Of a stretch of 64,000 nt of DNA, positions 1 to 9,641 are shown piece by piece; positions within the stretch are counted from its first letter, which is position 1, and each line of letters begins with the position of its first letter. Under the pieces are notes generated by a model, which saw only the letters and a list, made by a program, of their open reading frames with translations, was not told the DNA's origin and made no database searches. This DNA comes from Paenibacillus foliorum (GTDB lineage: Bacteria; Bacillota; Bacilli; Paenibacillales; NBRC-103111), in contig NZ_WHOD01000049.1 of the NCBI RefSeq assembly GCF_013141765.1, positions 266,886 to 330,885 of the forward strand, read 5' to 3'. A program made the position numbers and the translations under genes.

Positions 1-103
1 CAATTTCTTGTAACGTCGTATTTCGGCAGCCTTTCTCCAGGATCAGCTTCTCAGCAATATCGAGAATGAGCTGAAGACTCGGATTCATAGATTTCTCTTT
101 CAT
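1..103 (-). CDS. TetR/AcrR-family transcriptional repressor, N-terminal part (runs off the left edge)
   Basis: Only the first 34 residues lie in the window. They show the start of a TetR helix-turn-helix: a helix with ILDIAEKLILEKG followed by TTLQEI, the usual opening of the DNA-binding domain. The ATG is preceded by a GAGGTGA ribosome site. It follows the membrane-protein gene at 129-734 by 25 bp on the same strand, so both are probably one transcript. Two near-identical pseudo-palindromes in the promoter of that transcript (820-865) are of the type bound by TetR/AcrR repressors, which implies autoregulation (inference). The ligand-binding part is outside the window, so the inducer cannot be guessed. 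Confidence 0.8.
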   Translation of the reverse strand, partial: MKEKSMNPSLQLILDIAEKLILEKGCRNTTLQEI

Positions 104-128
104 GGGATCACCTCACCTCAGTATATAA

Positions 129-734
129 TTAAATAATCACAGACTTCTTCTTTACCTGTCTAACATAATGAACATTCCACCAGATGGTCAGACCAATAAT
201 TCCATAAGCAACGATTGGGGAAACAATCAAAAATTCGGATATCGATAACGAGTAAACGAGCAATACCTTTACACCCGACTCGAAAAGCAAGCTTATTCCC
301 CAAACGAGTGTGATTAAGCGAAATGTTTTTCGGACTCCCGGGAATTTGGACCATTTGTCATTCAAGGCAGAATCACGACCCATAAACCTTTCTGCAAAAT
401 AATAAATGAGAGGTCTGGAAAAGAAAAGAGAAACTAAAAACAGGATGCCCATTATGCCGGTAATATAAGACTCCCGTAATAGAATGAACCTCTCATCCCC
501 TCCAATGAAGACGGCAATGATCCCCAGTACAATACCTAGAAAAATAAAACTGGAGAAAGCACTTATCTTCTTCGTTCGGATCAAACTAACTAGCGAATCA
601 CATAACGGTATCAAGGCGGCTACCGAGAGAGCTGTAAGACCGCTGGTATAGGGGATCAGCAGCTGGTAGGCCAAATAGGGCATAGCAATATTCAACAAAA
701 CCGTAAAGATAATCTCATTTCTCGTCTTATTCAT
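129..734 (-). CDS. VC0807-like integral membrane protein
   Basis: The 201-residue protein is almost entirely hydrophobic, with about six membrane segments separated by short loops (an RTKK loop near residue 55, a GGDERF loop near 80, a KKK C-terminus). It resembles the VC0807 family of small membrane proteins of unknown function, which are often paired with a TetR regulator. It is first in an operon with the TetR gene downstream. The pairing with a repressor suggests a stress- or drug-responsive role, but nothing in the sequence identifies a substrate. Confidence 0.6.
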   Translation of the reverse strand: MNKTRNEIIFTVLLNIAMPYLAYQLLIPYTSGLTALSVAALIPLCDSLVSLIRTKKISAFSSFIFLGIVLGIIAVFIGGDERFILLRESYITGIMGILFLVSLFFSRPLIYYFAERFMGRDSALNDKWSKFPGVRKTFRLITLVWGISLLFESGVKVLLVYSLSISEFLIVSPIVAYGIIGLTIWWNVHYVRQVKKKSVII

Positions 735-819
735 ATCTTTTATTTCCTTTCTCCTATGAAAAGTTCGTTCGTGTAAGCTGTGATTAAATCACGGGAAAAC
801 GATATACCCGTCATCACCA

Positions 820-872
820 ACCTACCGTCGGTATGTATTTATTATTGTACATACCGGCGGTAGGTATGTCAA
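820..872 (-). promoter_or_regulatory. Sigma-A promoter with two TetR-type operators
   Basis: On the minus strand there is a consensus -35 (TTGACA, 867-872), a 17-bp spacer and a -10 (TACAAT, 844-849). The spacer is filled by an imperfect palindrome of the form TACATACCG-G-CGGTAGGT (848-865). A second copy in inverted orientation, with one mismatch, lies just downstream at 820-837. Together they form an 18-bp inverted repeat around the -10. A repressor bound to either would block the polymerase. The promoter drives the membrane protein and TetR genes to the left. Confidence 0.85.
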
Positions 873-1016
873 TATTCAAGTTTCCTATTTTTTCAAAAAT
901 TCTTATTAGGAACCAGTGAGAACCTTCATAGTATCTTCATGAAACTTGTTGTTGTCTGCTCTATACTGAAAGAAGATTGAATTTATTAACAAATCGATAT
1001 ACGAGGTGATTCTATT

Positions 1017-2468
1017 ATGACTATTAATAAGAACAAGCTTACGACGAGTTGGGGGGCGCCCGTTGGCGATAACCAGAACTCCATGACAGCTGGATCACGA
1101 GGTCCAACACTTATTCAAGATGTTCATCTTTTAGAAAAGCTGGCGCATTTCAATAGAGAGCGTGTTCCTGAACGTGTAGTTCATGCCAAAGGCGCAGGAG
1201 CACATGGTTATTTTGAGGTTACTCAAGATTTAACGAAATATACCAAAGCCGATTTTTTATCTGAGGTTGGGAAGCGTACGCCTATGTTCATTCGTTTCTC
1301 TACGGTAGCTGGAGAGAATGGATCTTCGGATACAGTTCGTGATCCACGCGGCTTCGCCGTGAAATTTTATACCGAGGAAGGCAATTATGACTTGGTAGGG
1401 AATAACACCCCTGTGTTTTTCATCCGAGATGCGATCAAATTTCCTGACTTTATTCATACCCAAAAGCGTCATCCCCAAACCCACTTGAAAAATCCGAACG
1501 CGGTATGGGATTTCTGGTCCTTATCTCCCGAATCTTTGCATCAAGTAACCATACTAATGTCCGATCGCGGTATTCCGGCAACCCTTCGACATATGCACGG
1601 TTTTGGAAGTCACACCTTCAAATGGGTGAATGCCGAAGGTCAAGGCGTATGGGTGAAATATCATTTCAAAACCGAACAAGGTGTTCAAAATTTGGCTCCG
1701 GATGTAGCTGCACAGCTCGCAGGGGAGAATCCGGATTATCACACGGAGGATCTTTTCAACGCTATTGATCAAGGTGATTTCCCCGCTTGGAAGCTATGTG
1801 TTCAGATTATGCCTTTGGAGGACGCTAACACTTATCGTTTTGATCCGTTTGATGTTACCAAGGTATGGTCGCAAAAAGACTATCCGTTAATTGAAGTAGG
1901 CCGAATGGTGTTGGATAGAAATCCGGACAATTATTTTGCCGAAGTGGAGCAAGCGACCTTCTCCCCTGGAACACTCGTGCCTGGCATTGAGGTTTCACCG
2001 GATAAAATGCTGCAGGGACGACTTTTCGCTTATGCAGATGCTCATCGTTACCGTGTGGGCGCTAATCACAATAGTCTGCCGATCAACCGTCCCAAGGCTG
2101 AAGTAAACAACTACCAACGGGATGGACAAATGCGTTCTGACAATAATGGGGGAAGCTCCGTGTACTACGAGCCTAACAGCTTCAGTGGACCGACAGAAAC
2201 ACCTCATAATAAGCCGGCCTCTTACGAGGTTTCAGGTGCAGCAGATAGCGTTGCTTACGATCATGATGACCATTATACGCAAGCTGGGGACTTATACCGT
2301 CTGTTAAGTGTAGAAGAACGTGAGCGTCTGGTTCAAACAATTGTTGGTGCTATGAAGCCTGTGGAGAAAGATGAAATCAAGCTTAGACAAATCGGACACT
2401 TTTATAAAGCAGATCCTGAGTATGGAAAAGGTGTGGCAGCAGGTCTTGGTTTATCCATACCGGAATAA
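1017..2468 (+). CDS. katA: Heme catalase, small-subunit clade
   Basis: This enzyme converts hydrogen peroxide to water and oxygen in the cytoplasm. At 483 residues it has the length of Bacillus KatA. The distal histidine is in [11 protein letters not shown] (His56), the catalytic Asn in [12 protein letters not shown] (Asn129), and the proximal heme-ligand tyrosine in [14 protein letters not shown] (about residue 338). Substrate-channel and NADPH-region signatures are intact. The start has an ACGAGGTGATT ribosome site. The gene is monocistronic, ending in the terminator at 2482-2526. A PerR box would be expected for such a gene but I could not identify a convincing one upstream. Confidence 0.97.
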   Translation: MTINKNKLTTSWGAPVGDNQNSMTAGSRGPTLIQDVHLLEKLAHFNRERVPERVVHAKGAGAHGYFEVTQDLTKYTKADFLSEVGKRTPMFIRFSTVAGENGSSDTVRDPRGFAVKFYTEEGNYDLVGNNTPVFFIRDAIKFPDFIHTQKRHPQTHLKNPNAVWDFWSLSPESLHQVTILMSDRGIPATLRHMHGFGSHTFKWVNAEGQGVWVKYHFKTEQGVQNLAPDVAAQLAGENPDYHTEDLFNAIDQGDFPAWKLCVQIMPLEDANTYRFDPFDVTKVWSQKDYPLIEVGRMVLDRNPDNYFAEVEQATFSPGTLVPGIEVSPDKMLQGRLFAYADAHRYRVGANHNSLPINRPKAEVNNYQRDGQMRSDNNGGSSVYYEPNSFSGPTETPHNKPASYEVSGAADSVAYDHDDHYTQAGDLYRLLSVEERERLVQTIVGAMKPVEKDEIKLRQIGHFYKADPEYGKGVAAGLGLSIPE

Positions 2469-2481
2469 AATGAATAGCAGA

Positions 2482-2526
2482 AGACAGCATCCCTTTTGTA
2501 GTCGAGGATAGCTGTCTTTCTTTTTT
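2482..2526 (+). terminator. Rho-independent terminator of the catalase gene
   Basis: AGACAGC (2482-2488) pairs with GCTGTCT (2511-2517) and is followed by a T-rich tract, 13 nt after the catalase stop codon. Confidence 0.8.
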
Positions 2527-2544
2527 AGAGCAGATCTCCCCTAT

Positions 2545-2583
2545 CCGAAAAAAACAAAAGAGACACCGAATCGGCTGTCTCTT
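2545..2583 (-). terminator. Rho-independent terminator of the iron-uptake operon
   Basis: On the minus strand AAGAGACA (complement of 2576-2583) pairs with TGTCTCTT (complement of 2558-2565), with a small CCG/CGG extension inside, and is followed by a TTTTGTTTTTTT tract. It sits 28 bp after the end of the last permease gene. Confidence 0.8.
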
Positions 2584-2610
2584 CTGATATAAGGAGAACT
2601 TCATGTTTGT

Positions 2611-3588
2611 TTACCCTAGCTTCCTCCGCATCAACAAATAAAGAAAGTAAGGAGCGCCGATGAGAGAAGTCATAATTCCGACTGGAATTTCAATTGGCGG
2701 CATAATAATCCGTCCTGCAGTGTCAGCAGCGATCACCAGTACCGCACCCAGTACCGCTGAAGTCGGCAGGATATATCGAAAGTTCGATCCTACCAGCAGC
2801 CTGGCAAGATGCGGAATGACAAGCCCGATGAATCCTATTGCACCCGCTACTGCAACGACACTTCCTGCAAGACCAACCGCAACTGCTATCAAAAATAGAC
2901 GCGTGCGGTCAATCCGCATCCCAAGGCCACGCACCGATTCCTCATTCAAAAGAAGCGTATTTAAGTTACGACAGCTGAGCAGCGCCAATAAAGCTCCAGC
3001 AATCGTCCAGGGCCACACCATCTCTACATGCTCCCAAGAACGGGCGTAAAGGCTGCCCTTTAGCCAGACGAGAGCTTGGGCGGCAGAAGGTGCGAACTTC
3101 ACAATAATCAGGGTGATTATCGCATGCAGCCCTCCTGTCACCGCCACTCCGCATAACGTGAGACGTTCCGGCTTCACCCCATTCCGGTAAGCGAGCGCAT
3201 AAATTAATAGACTCGCGCACACGGCCCCAGCAAAAGCATATACAGGAAGCATAGCAGCCGAATACTGAGGTACCGCCAGAATCATAATAACCGTGACCAA
3301 GCCGCCCCCTGCTGTAATTCCCATTAAATCAGGCGCGGCAAGCGGATTTCGTGTCACTCCCTGAAGTATAGCTCCCGAAAGCGACATATTAATGCCTATC
3401 AGCATAGCAATAACGAGGCGAGGAAGCCTATAGGTATATATCACTCCGTCCCGCGATGTTAGCTCCTCAATCATTTGGTCAAAGGGAGTTTCCACCGCTC
3501 CCAGTCGCAAGCTTAGCACCGAGAAGACGGCCAGCAGCACACTGCCTGCAATTATTACCAAGAGAAAGCGCCTCTTCTGATTTACCAT
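2611..3588 (-). CDS. FecCD-family iron-siderophore ABC permease (second subunit)
   Basis: This 325-residue protein has the multi-span fold of the BtuC/FecCD permeases. Family signatures include ITRNPLAAPDLMGITAGG near residue 80, the LLLNEESVRGLGM coupling region near 215 and GFIGLVIPHLARLLVG near 255. It forms a heterodimer with the product of the adjacent gene: the upstream stop codon and this ATG abut (TAAATG), with GGGGGGAGG as ribosome site. No ATPase gene follows, so the transporter must borrow one encoded elsewhere, as the Bacillus Feu system does with YusV. Confidence 0.9.
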   Translation of the reverse strand: MVNQKRRFLLVIIAGSVLLAVFSVLSLRLGAVETPFDQMIEELTSRDGVIYTYRLPRLVIAMLIGINMSLSGAILQGVTRNPLAAPDLMGITAGGGLVTVIMILAVPQYSAAMLPVYAFAGAVCASLLIYALAYRNGVKPERLTLCGVAVTGGLHAIITLIIVKFAPSAAQALVWLKGSLYARSWEHVEMVWPWTIAGALLALLSCRNLNTLLLNEESVRGLGMRIDRTRLFLIAVAVGLAGSVVAVAGAIGFIGLVIPHLARLLVGSNFRYILPTSAVLGAVLVIAADTAGRIIMPPIEIPVGIMTSLIGAPYFLYLLMRRKLG

Positions 3589-4608
3589 TTAACCTCCCCC
3601 CATTTTCCTACGCATCAAATAAAGAAAGAAGGGCGTTCCCAGCAAGGCAGTGAGAATCCCAACCGGTGTATCGGTAGGGTATAGCACCCATTGACTGCCT
3701 ATATCTGCAAGCAGCAGCAAGCTGGCGCCCATCAGCGCAGAGACAGGGATTACTATTCGATAATCGGTGCCTACACAAGACCTCACAATATGAGGAACAA
3801 TCAAGCCTACGAATCCAATAGGCCCTGTAAGAGCAACCGAGCCCCCGACAAGGATAATAACAATAAGAAAGGCCATCCGGCGAACCCGTACTACATTTTG
3901 CCCAAGCCCTTTAGCAGACTCTTCTCCTAATGAAAAAATGTTGAATTGATTCGCCAGCAGCACGCTGCCTACAGCCGCAGGAACGAAGCTGATCAGACTT
4001 AACTGTACATCCGTCCATGTCGCTCCTGATAATTTCCCCGCCATCCAATATAGAATTTCCGATAAGCTATCATCAAAAAGAATAATGAACCCCGTCGTCA
4101 AAGAGGCCATAAACATCGAAACAGCGACTCCGGCTAACACCAGACGCATGACCGTATATCCGGCAAGCCGGGATAAGCTGTATACAATACTCCCTCCTGC
4201 CGCCGCACCAGTGAAGCCAGCAATAAGAATGGTAGCCGTAACATCCTTCATGCCGAACAAGACCAGCGACAGAACAACAAAGAAGGAAGCACCTTGATTT
4301 ATGCCCATGATCTCGGGATCAGACAAGGAGTTCCTTGTAATTCCTTGCAGCAAGCACCCGGCTACAGCAAGCCCCGAACCTACTATAATAGCTAGCAGGA
4401 TACGCGGCAACCGAACATACCATACCTTATACACCAGCAAATTCGATGTATCCAGGCTTAACAATTCCCCCGCCTTACTCCAGCTTAAGCCTTTAACGCC
4501 TGCAACAAGTCCAATAAGGGCGGCTGCCAGGAGCACTGCAATCAAGACCCCACTCAAAAGGAGAACAGACCCCGTCTGCCCCTGTCTGCCTGACAGCAGT
4601 CGATTCAC
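3589..4608 (-). CDS. FecCD-family iron-siderophore ABC permease (first subunit)
   Basis: A 339-residue paralog of the next gene with the same family landmarks: GITRNSLSDPEIMGINQGAS, LGEESAKGLGQNVVRVR and GPIGFVGLIVPHIVR. The start is GTG with a GGGAGG ribosome site. It lies 23 bp after the binding-protein gene and directly abuts the second permease, so binding protein and both permeases form one transcript controlled by the Fur box at 5680-5698. Confidence 0.9.
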   Translation of the reverse strand: MNRLLSGRQGQTGSVLLLSGVLIAVLLAAALIGLVAGVKGLSWSKAGELLSLDTSNLLVYKVWYVRLPRILLAIIVGSGLAVAGCLLQGITRNSLSDPEIMGINQGASFFVVLSLVLFGMKDVTATILIAGFTGAAAGGSIVYSLSRLAGYTVMRLVLAGVAVSMFMASLTTGFIILFDDSLSEILYWMAGKLSGATWTDVQLSLISFVPAAVGSVLLANQFNIFSLGEESAKGLGQNVVRVRRMAFLIVIILVGGSVALTGPIGFVGLIVPHIVRSCVGTDYRIVIPVSALMGASLLLLADIGSQWVLYPTDTPVGILTALLGTPFFLYLMRRKMGGG

Positions 4609-4631
4609 CGTTCACACTACCTCCCGCGAGC

Positions 4632-5639
4632 TTATTTTCCGCCTGTCATGATTTTCACTGCCTGCTCCAGAATCAAGTCTGCAGCCAACGGTCCTCTTCC
4701 TTTGGACCATAGGTCACGGCTTACCTCTACCGCTTTATTTTCTTTAACTGCCTTTAAGTTTTTATACAACGGGTTATTCAACCATTTGCCGGGCTCGCCA
4801 TACATAAACACATAATCTGGATTGAACTCACCTAGCCGCTCCAGACTAAGCTTGGCAATATCGGTTTTGCTTTCTGCAGCAGACAAATCCTTTTTGCCTT
4901 CAAACAAATAATTAGTACCGATCTCAGTCAACAAGGACCCGATAAAAGAAGATTTCAGCCATACAGTCGAATCATCCTCAAATGCTCCTACGACCAATAC
5001 GCTCGGCTTGTTCTTCACTTTCTCCTGAGCAGAGGCGATCTTCTCCGCAATTCCTTTCTTTACCTTATCTGCTTGTTCCTTCTTGTCCAGAACATCTGCA
5101 AGATTGGTAAAGTTACTTAATATTGCTTGATAGCTGCTGTCATCCAAAGCAATGGTGGGAGCAATTTCTGCCAGCTGGCTCTTGATCATTTCATGGCGAT
5201 TCGGACTCGCAATTATAAGATCAGGCTTAACCGATTTGAGCACTTCCAGATTTGGCTGTTTGGCTTGCCCGACATTAATTACATTTTTTGCATTGAAGCG
5301 ATCCTTGAGATATTCGGGAAAACTGGATTCACCAATACCTACTGATGCCACTGGATTGACTTCCAACGCCGTAAGCATGTCGATATAGGCAAAATCCAGC
5401 GCTACTATCTTCTGCGGAACCTTCTTTAATTGGGTTGTTCCCCACATGTGCTTAATTGTTTTCCCCTCAGAAGCTGAAGCTGCGGTACCAGTACTTGCAA
5501 CAGCTGAGCCCTCACCCGGTTTAGCAGAAACCGCAGCCGCTTCACTTGACGGCTTAACAGAACCGCAGCCTGCCAAAAGGGATAGACTCATTAACAAACC
5601 AGCCCCCATGACAAGCAGCGGCTTTCTAAATTTAAACAT
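4632..5639 (-). CDS. Iron-siderophore-binding lipoprotein
   Basis: The protein has a lipoprotein signal ending in the lipobox LLAGC, a short Ser/Ala-rich linker, then a class III periplasmic-binding fold: KIVALDFAYIDMLTALEVNP, KSVKPDLIIAS, and a C-terminal lobe with LGEFNPDYVFMYG. This is the FhuD/FeuA/YfiY family that delivers ferric siderophores to FecCD permeases on the outer face of the membrane. It is the first of three transport genes, preceded by a good GGGGGA ribosome site and a Fur box. The regulator upstream (5759-7405) carries a domain of the same fold, suggesting both recognise the same siderophore (inference). Confidence 0.9.
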   Translation of the reverse strand: MFKFRKPLLVMGAGLLMSLSLLAGCGSVKPSSEAAAVSAKPGEGSAVASTGTAASASEGKTIKHMWGTTQLKKVPQKIVALDFAYIDMLTALEVNPVASVGIGESSFPEYLKDRFNAKNVINVGQAKQPNLEVLKSVKPDLIIASPNRHEMIKSQLAEIAPTIALDDSSYQAILSNFTNLADVLDKKEQADKVKKGIAEKIASAQEKVKNKPSVLVVGAFEDDSTVWLKSSFIGSLLTEIGTNYLFEGKKDLSAAESKTDIAKLSLERLGEFNPDYVFMYGEPGKWLNNPLYKNLKAVKENKAVEVSRDLWSKGRGPLAADLILEQAVKIMTGGK

Positions 5640-5679
5640 TCAAATTTCCCCCTTCATATATCGTTTCTTCTTAATTAAC

Positions 5680-5698
5680 AATGAATATCATTCTCATT
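5680..5698 (-). promoter_or_regulatory. Fur box
   Basis: TGAGAAT-G-ATATTCA on the minus strand (core 5682-5696) fits the 7-1-7 Fur consensus TGATAAT-N-ATTATCA with one mismatch in the left arm and two in the right arm. It lies about 45 bp upstream of the binding-protein start, so iron-replete cells should repress the uptake operon. Confidence 0.75.
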
Positions 5699-5758
5699 TA
5701 AGATTATATTTCAACAGTATATACGAAAGAGCGCTTTTTAAGCTATGAAGATTTTTGT

Positions 5759-7405
5759 TCAATTGTTTGAAGATTTTTGACTTTTTTGTTCCTCAGGCGC
5801 AAATATACGTACGACCTCATCGATCACCAGCTCATGGCTTGACGCTGAATAATCGATCCATGGATAAAGCGCTATATCCACGCATTGATGATGTCTAACC
5901 GCGGTTAAAGCTTGCCACTGCGGACTTTGGATTAATTTTCGCATCATTTTTTGATCCTTTTTATGGGGTGATCCCATCAACAGCACATAATTGGCATCAT
6001 AGTCCGGCAGTTCTTCCAATGTGATTGTTTTTCTCCATTTGATACCACGAACGTTCTCCGGAGGCGTCAGCTTCAAATCCTGGTACAGCGTACTGCCAAT
6101 ATTTCTGTCCATGCCGTAAACTCTTAATTTGCCCCCGACAATCCGAAGAACAAATACGGTCTCATCCCCGATATTCGCTTTTATCCGTTGGCTGGCCTGC
6201 TCTGCCTTTTGTTCATAATATTGCAGCCATGCCTTCGCTTCCTTCCTTCTCCCCACAAGGTCTGCAATCCGGTATAATCGTTCACGCCACGGTATATCCC
6301 AATACGGAATAGTAACTGTAGGTGCTACATGAGTCAGCTCTTTATTCAGCTTCGCCCATTCATCGTCACACAAGATTAGCGTAGGCTTTAACCGGACCAA
6401 ATCATCCATTGAAGATTTGCCGTCTACGAGAATTGGCAGTGGCATTCCTTCGTACTGATTGTAAATTGGGGATACTTCCGATCCTCTCGCCATAACCGCA
6501 GCATGCGGTGAAATACCTAGCGCCAGAAAATCGCCATGAAAGGAATGCCTCATTGCAACAACAATTGTGCGGCTCATTTTGACATATTCAGTAGGTGAAT
6601 AACCGGTTTCCTTCTTGAACATACGACTAAAATATGATTCTTCTTTATATCCCAGATACTGAGCTATTTCATAATACGAGCCTTGAGAATAAACGAGCAA
6701 TTCCTTCGCCCGATTCATACGAAGCTTCGTCATATAAGAGTTGGGGCTGAGTCCTTTCAGCTTTTTAAACAAACGTGAATAGTAGCTCGGACTAAACCCC
6801 GCCAACCGGGACAACTCCTCAAGAGGCAGATTTTTCGTGTAATGCTGATGTATATATTCAACTGTCCGTTCCACACCATTCCGCTGCTGATTGATTCCAT
6901 CCTCAAGTTCTACAGCGACCAGATACAACAGCTCATGTAGCAAGCCTTTCAGACGATATTGCCCGCGTCCTCCATCATTCCCTTTCCTGCAGCCATATAA
7001 CTGTTCAAATAAATAATGCACCTGCGGCTGATGATTATGTATAGGCACCTCCCCATTCAGAGGAAATGCCTCTCCTTCGGCACGATAGACGTAGTCCTTG
7101 TCTGTTTTTCTCAGTAGGGTTCGATAGGTAAAAGATACCGTGTAAAAGATCAAAGGAACTGCAGAATCCGATGCGGCTTCAAACTTCTGCCCCTTCGATA
7201 GAAATAACAAATGTCCCGCTCCAATCCGACAGGTTTCCCCATTCAGCTCCAATTTCGCTGTCCCCTTATGAACGAACCATATTTGGCAGGACGACACAAT
7301 CTGGGGCTGGCTTCTCCAATGAGGTGAGCACTCGGTTAGCTCCACATCTGTCACATCGATGATCAGTTCATTAAGCCGGGTATATATATCGCTTGGTATC
7401 ATCAT
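5759..7405 (-). CDS. AraC-family regulator with ferrisiderophore-binding domain (Btr-like)
   Basis: Three parts are visible: an N-terminal cupin-like sensor half, two AraC helix-turn-helices (LEELSRLAGFSPSYYSRLFKK and YYEIAQYLGYKEESYFSRMFKK, about residues 188-270), and a C-terminal periplasmic-binding fold (about 290-540) like that of siderophore-binding lipoproteins but without a signal peptide. This is the layout of Bacillus Btr, which senses bacillibactin and activates feu. The reading frame is open up to 7534, but I place the start at 7405 (first of a Met-Met pair), where the domain begins and an AAGGGGAA ribosome site lies 13 nt upstream. It is co-directional with the uptake operon it probably activates. 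Confidence 0.88.
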   Translation of the reverse strand: MMIPSDIYTRLNELIIDVTDVELTECSPHWRSQPQIVSSCQIWFVHKGTAKLELNGETCRIGAGHLLFLSKGQKFEAASDSAVPLIFYTVSFTYRTLLRKTDKDYVYRAEGEAFPLNGEVPIHNHQPQVHYLFEQLYGCRKGNDGGRGQYRLKGLLHELLYLVAVELEDGINQQRNGVERTVEYIHQHYTKNLPLEELSRLAGFSPSYYSRLFKKLKGLSPNSYMTKLRMNRAKELLVYSQGSYYEIAQYLGYKEESYFSRMFKKETGYSPTEYVKMSRTIVVAMRHSFHGDFLALGISPHAAVMARGSEVSPIYNQYEGMPLPILVDGKSSMDDLVRLKPTLILCDDEWAKLNKELTHVAPTVTIPYWDIPWRERLYRIADLVGRRKEAKAWLQYYEQKAEQASQRIKANIGDETVFVLRIVGGKLRVYGMDRNIGSTLYQDLKLTPPENVRGIKWRKTITLEELPDYDANYVLLMGSPHKKDQKMMRKLIQSPQWQALTAVRHHQCVDIALYPWIDYSASSHELVIDEVVRIFAPEEQKSQKSSNN

Positions 7406-7631
7406 TGTTTTATTTGTTCCCCTTGTATAATCGCATAAGATGGATAACCCCGAAAAAGCAAACTTCTCGCAAATATAGCTTGGTTCCATTTTAGCATGTA
7501 TAGCACCCATTCGTAGCCTTACATTAAATAACAAATAAATTCCTTGCCACAGATGTAATCACAGAAATGATTGTATTGTTGTCCGCTTCCTTAAAAATAA
7601 GACAAGCCCCCCTTCCGATCTCTATAACGCA

Positions 7632-7686
7632 AAAAGCAACGACCTAAGGGTCGATGCTTTTGCTTATAATGGAGACGGGCCTCGGC
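7632..7686 (-). repeat. Dispersed repeat copy R1: terminator hairpin plus conserved flank
   Basis: On the minus strand an AAAAGCATCGACC / GGTCGTTGCTTTT hairpin (7632-7662) with a T tract ends the oxidoreductase transcript. Beside it, read on the plus strand, is TATAATGGAGACGGGCC, a diverged form of the TTTATGGAGACGAGCCGTGG block found in copies R3-R6. R1 has lost the downstream half of the repeat. Confidence 0.55.
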
Positions 7687-7726
7687 TGATATATCATAAA
7701 ATCTAACCCAATGATTCCGTCATTAA

Positions 7727-8692
7727 TTACAGTATTTCCGGCAAAATAATATTCTCGATCCGACCGGATTCATTGGAAACCCCTGCATAATGGATTAGAG
7801 TTTGGGTTTTCAAATAATCCCTGCCGCTAGTCTCTCCCTGACGCCCTTCACGCAGCGAATCCAGAAATTCGTTCAGGCAGCTTGGAGCGTGGACACCGCT
7901 AAAATCCGATAATCGCACCGTTTCCCCATCCCTAGTATGAATAATCTCCTGATCCCGAAGCTCAAGCATCCCTTCCGTACCTTCCAAGCGCCAATTGCCG
8001 CACCAAGGTGTAGCTGGACCACGCGAAGAGATGGAACCGGAATAAGTAACTCGAATATCTCGGTCCAGCTCCACAAAAACCTGGGCATTGATGACAGCTT
8101 TCTTCTCGACCCACCCGTTAACCGGGTTATAAAAGTTGGCTTGTATTCGACGTCCCTCTGCCCCCGTTAAATAGCGGACCATATCCAAATGATGAACGCC
8201 AATGTCGTCGAGCAAATGCACCGTATAATTGCGTTCTACATGATGGTGTCTGAAAAATTGAACATCGATGGAAGAAATATCACCAATTGCTCCGTCATCG
8301 ATCATTCGTTTCATTTGGCGGACGAATGGAAGACAACGATAATTTTCCGCAATCATAAAAGGAATGTTCTCCCGCTCCGCACGCTGCACAATTTCGACTG
8401 ATTCCGCGTAATCAAACGAAATCGGCTTTTCGCAAAAAACAGGCAGCCTTTTGTCAAAAGCAGCATGATTCACTTGAGTATGGATCATCGGTGGGGTCGC
8501 ATTAACGAGAAAATCCGCTGCTTCCTGCTCCAACGCCTCGCTCAACGACGTATAAAATGGAGTCTCTTCACCTTCAATTTTACTTTGTGTATGAGTATTG
8601 CTTTCCACCACAGCCACATCGATACCCAGTTTTCGCAAATTTTTATACATCGACATGCCAGCGAATCCCAAACCCACAACGATTGCTTTCAT
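7727..8692 (-). CDS. Gfo/Idh/MocA-family NAD(P)-dependent oxidoreductase
   Basis: A 321-residue protein with an N-terminal Rossmann fold (VVGLGFAGMSMYKNL, a GxGxxG-type nucleotide site), the family motif EKPI near residue 92 and a C-terminal substrate domain beginning around 120. A histidine-containing stretch DIGVHHLDMVRYLTG near residue 167 matches the catalytic region of the family. Members oxidise sugars, inositol or cyclic alcohols. The gene stands alone with a GGAAGGAAG ribosome site and terminator R1, so no substrate is suggested by context. Confidence 0.85.
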   Translation of the reverse strand: MKAIVVGLGFAGMSMYKNLRKLGIDVAVVESNTHTQSKIEGEETPFYTSLSEALEQEAADFLVNATPPMIHTQVNHAAFDKRLPVFCEKPISFDYAESVEIVQRAERENIPFMIAENYRCLPFVRQMKRMIDDGAIGDISSIDVQFFRHHHVERNYTVHLLDDIGVHHLDMVRYLTGAEGRRIQANFYNPVNGWVEKKAVINAQVFVELDRDIRVTYSGSISSRGPATPWCGNWRLEGTEGMLELRDQEIIHTRDGETVRLSDFSGVHAPSCLNEFLDSLREGRQGETSGRDYLKTQTLIHYAGVSNESGRIENIILPEIL

Positions 8693-8888
8693 CGTGCACT
8701 TCCTTCCCTCTATTTGAACGATATTTAAGGCATTCAGTTTTTTTTCTAACTAGGTTTTCTCGGTTCATTCAACTGCATTTTACCTTAAATCCGTTTACAT
8801 TTGTACTAAATATATGAATCATAAGAAACATATTCCAGTTAAACTCGTTTAAAGTAATAAATGGTAATCAACGAAAGGTGAATGAAGG

Positions 8889-9578
8889 ATGAAATGGAAA
8901 ACCATTATGGTTATAAGTGCTTGTAGCTTGGCATTCGGGGCTACCTGCTATGCTGCCGGAGGTGTGGAGCGAATTCAGGCCTACTTAAACCACGATTTCA
9001 AATTTACACTCGATAGCACAGCTTGGACGCCTACAGATAGTGATGGCGCTGTACTCGCTCCGGTCATCCTTAATGGCACAGCGTATCTGCCCGCCAAAGC
9101 AATCGTTGAGGCAGCTGGCGGAAAAGTCCAGTGGAACGAAGCTACAAAAACTATCGCGATAACATCTGCTAGTGGCAGTGAGGCCGCCGTTAGCGAAAGA
9201 GATCAATTGATCCATAATAAAATGAATGAAATAAAGAAGAAATTAAAGTTGGGATTAACTAAAGAAGAGGCACAAGCATTATTTGAAGAAAAATTCGAGA
9301 TAGCACACGATAATGGTGATTCAGAGGATGGAAGCGACTCCTATTGGAAATATAATTTTTTCAAAGAGTCTGGCTATAATCGTGGGGATATACCTGATCA
9401 TGTTATTGATGAAATCGGTCTGAAGGACAAAAAAATTGGAGCTTATTTATTTATCGAATGGAAAAACAATCAATTATTTTTGTATTCAATTGCTTATGTT
9501 AATCCTAAAGATAATCGAGTCTACTTATTTGTTATGAGCCCTGACGGAACCATTTCTGATAGCCCAGCTAGCCGGTAG
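8889..9578 (+). CDS. Secreted stalk-domain protein (copper amine oxidase N-terminal-like domain)
   Basis: A signal peptide (about residues 1-23) is followed by a stalk domain of the copper amine oxidase N-terminal type: VILNGTAYLPAKAIVEAAGGKVQWNEATKTIAIT (split here only for description; residues 58-92). This module is very common in Paenibacillus cell-envelope proteins and does not imply amine oxidase activity. The remaining 130 residues hold a charged helical part (MNEIKKKLKLGLTKEEAQ) and a beta-rich end with no recognised family. The gene is monocistronic with a GAAAGGTGAA ribosome site. It is probably an envelope protein of unknown role. Confidence 0.7.
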   Translation: MKWKTIMVISACSLAFGATCYAAGGVERIQAYLNHDFKFTLDSTAWTPTDSDGAVLAPVILNGTAYLPAKAIVEAAGGKVQWNEATKTIAITSASGSEAAVSERDQLIHNKMNEIKKKLKLGLTKEEAQALFEEKFEIAHDNGDSEDGSDSYWKYNFFKESGYNRGDIPDHVIDEIGLKDKKIGAYLFIEWKNNQLFLYSIAYVNPKDNRVYLFVMSPDGTISDSPASR

Positions 9579-9641
9579 ATTCGGGGAACAGGGCGGGGAA
9601 GCGCAACTCGAAGGGGCAAACACCTGTTTGCAGCATGAAGT

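Noticed and set aside
900..1016. PerR box expected upstream of the catalase gene
   Set aside because: No sequence with acceptable match to the PerR 7-1-7 consensus was found.
7406..7534. Longer N-terminus for the AraC/siderophore regulator
   Set aside because: The added residues match no family part; a ribosome site and the domain begin at 7405.
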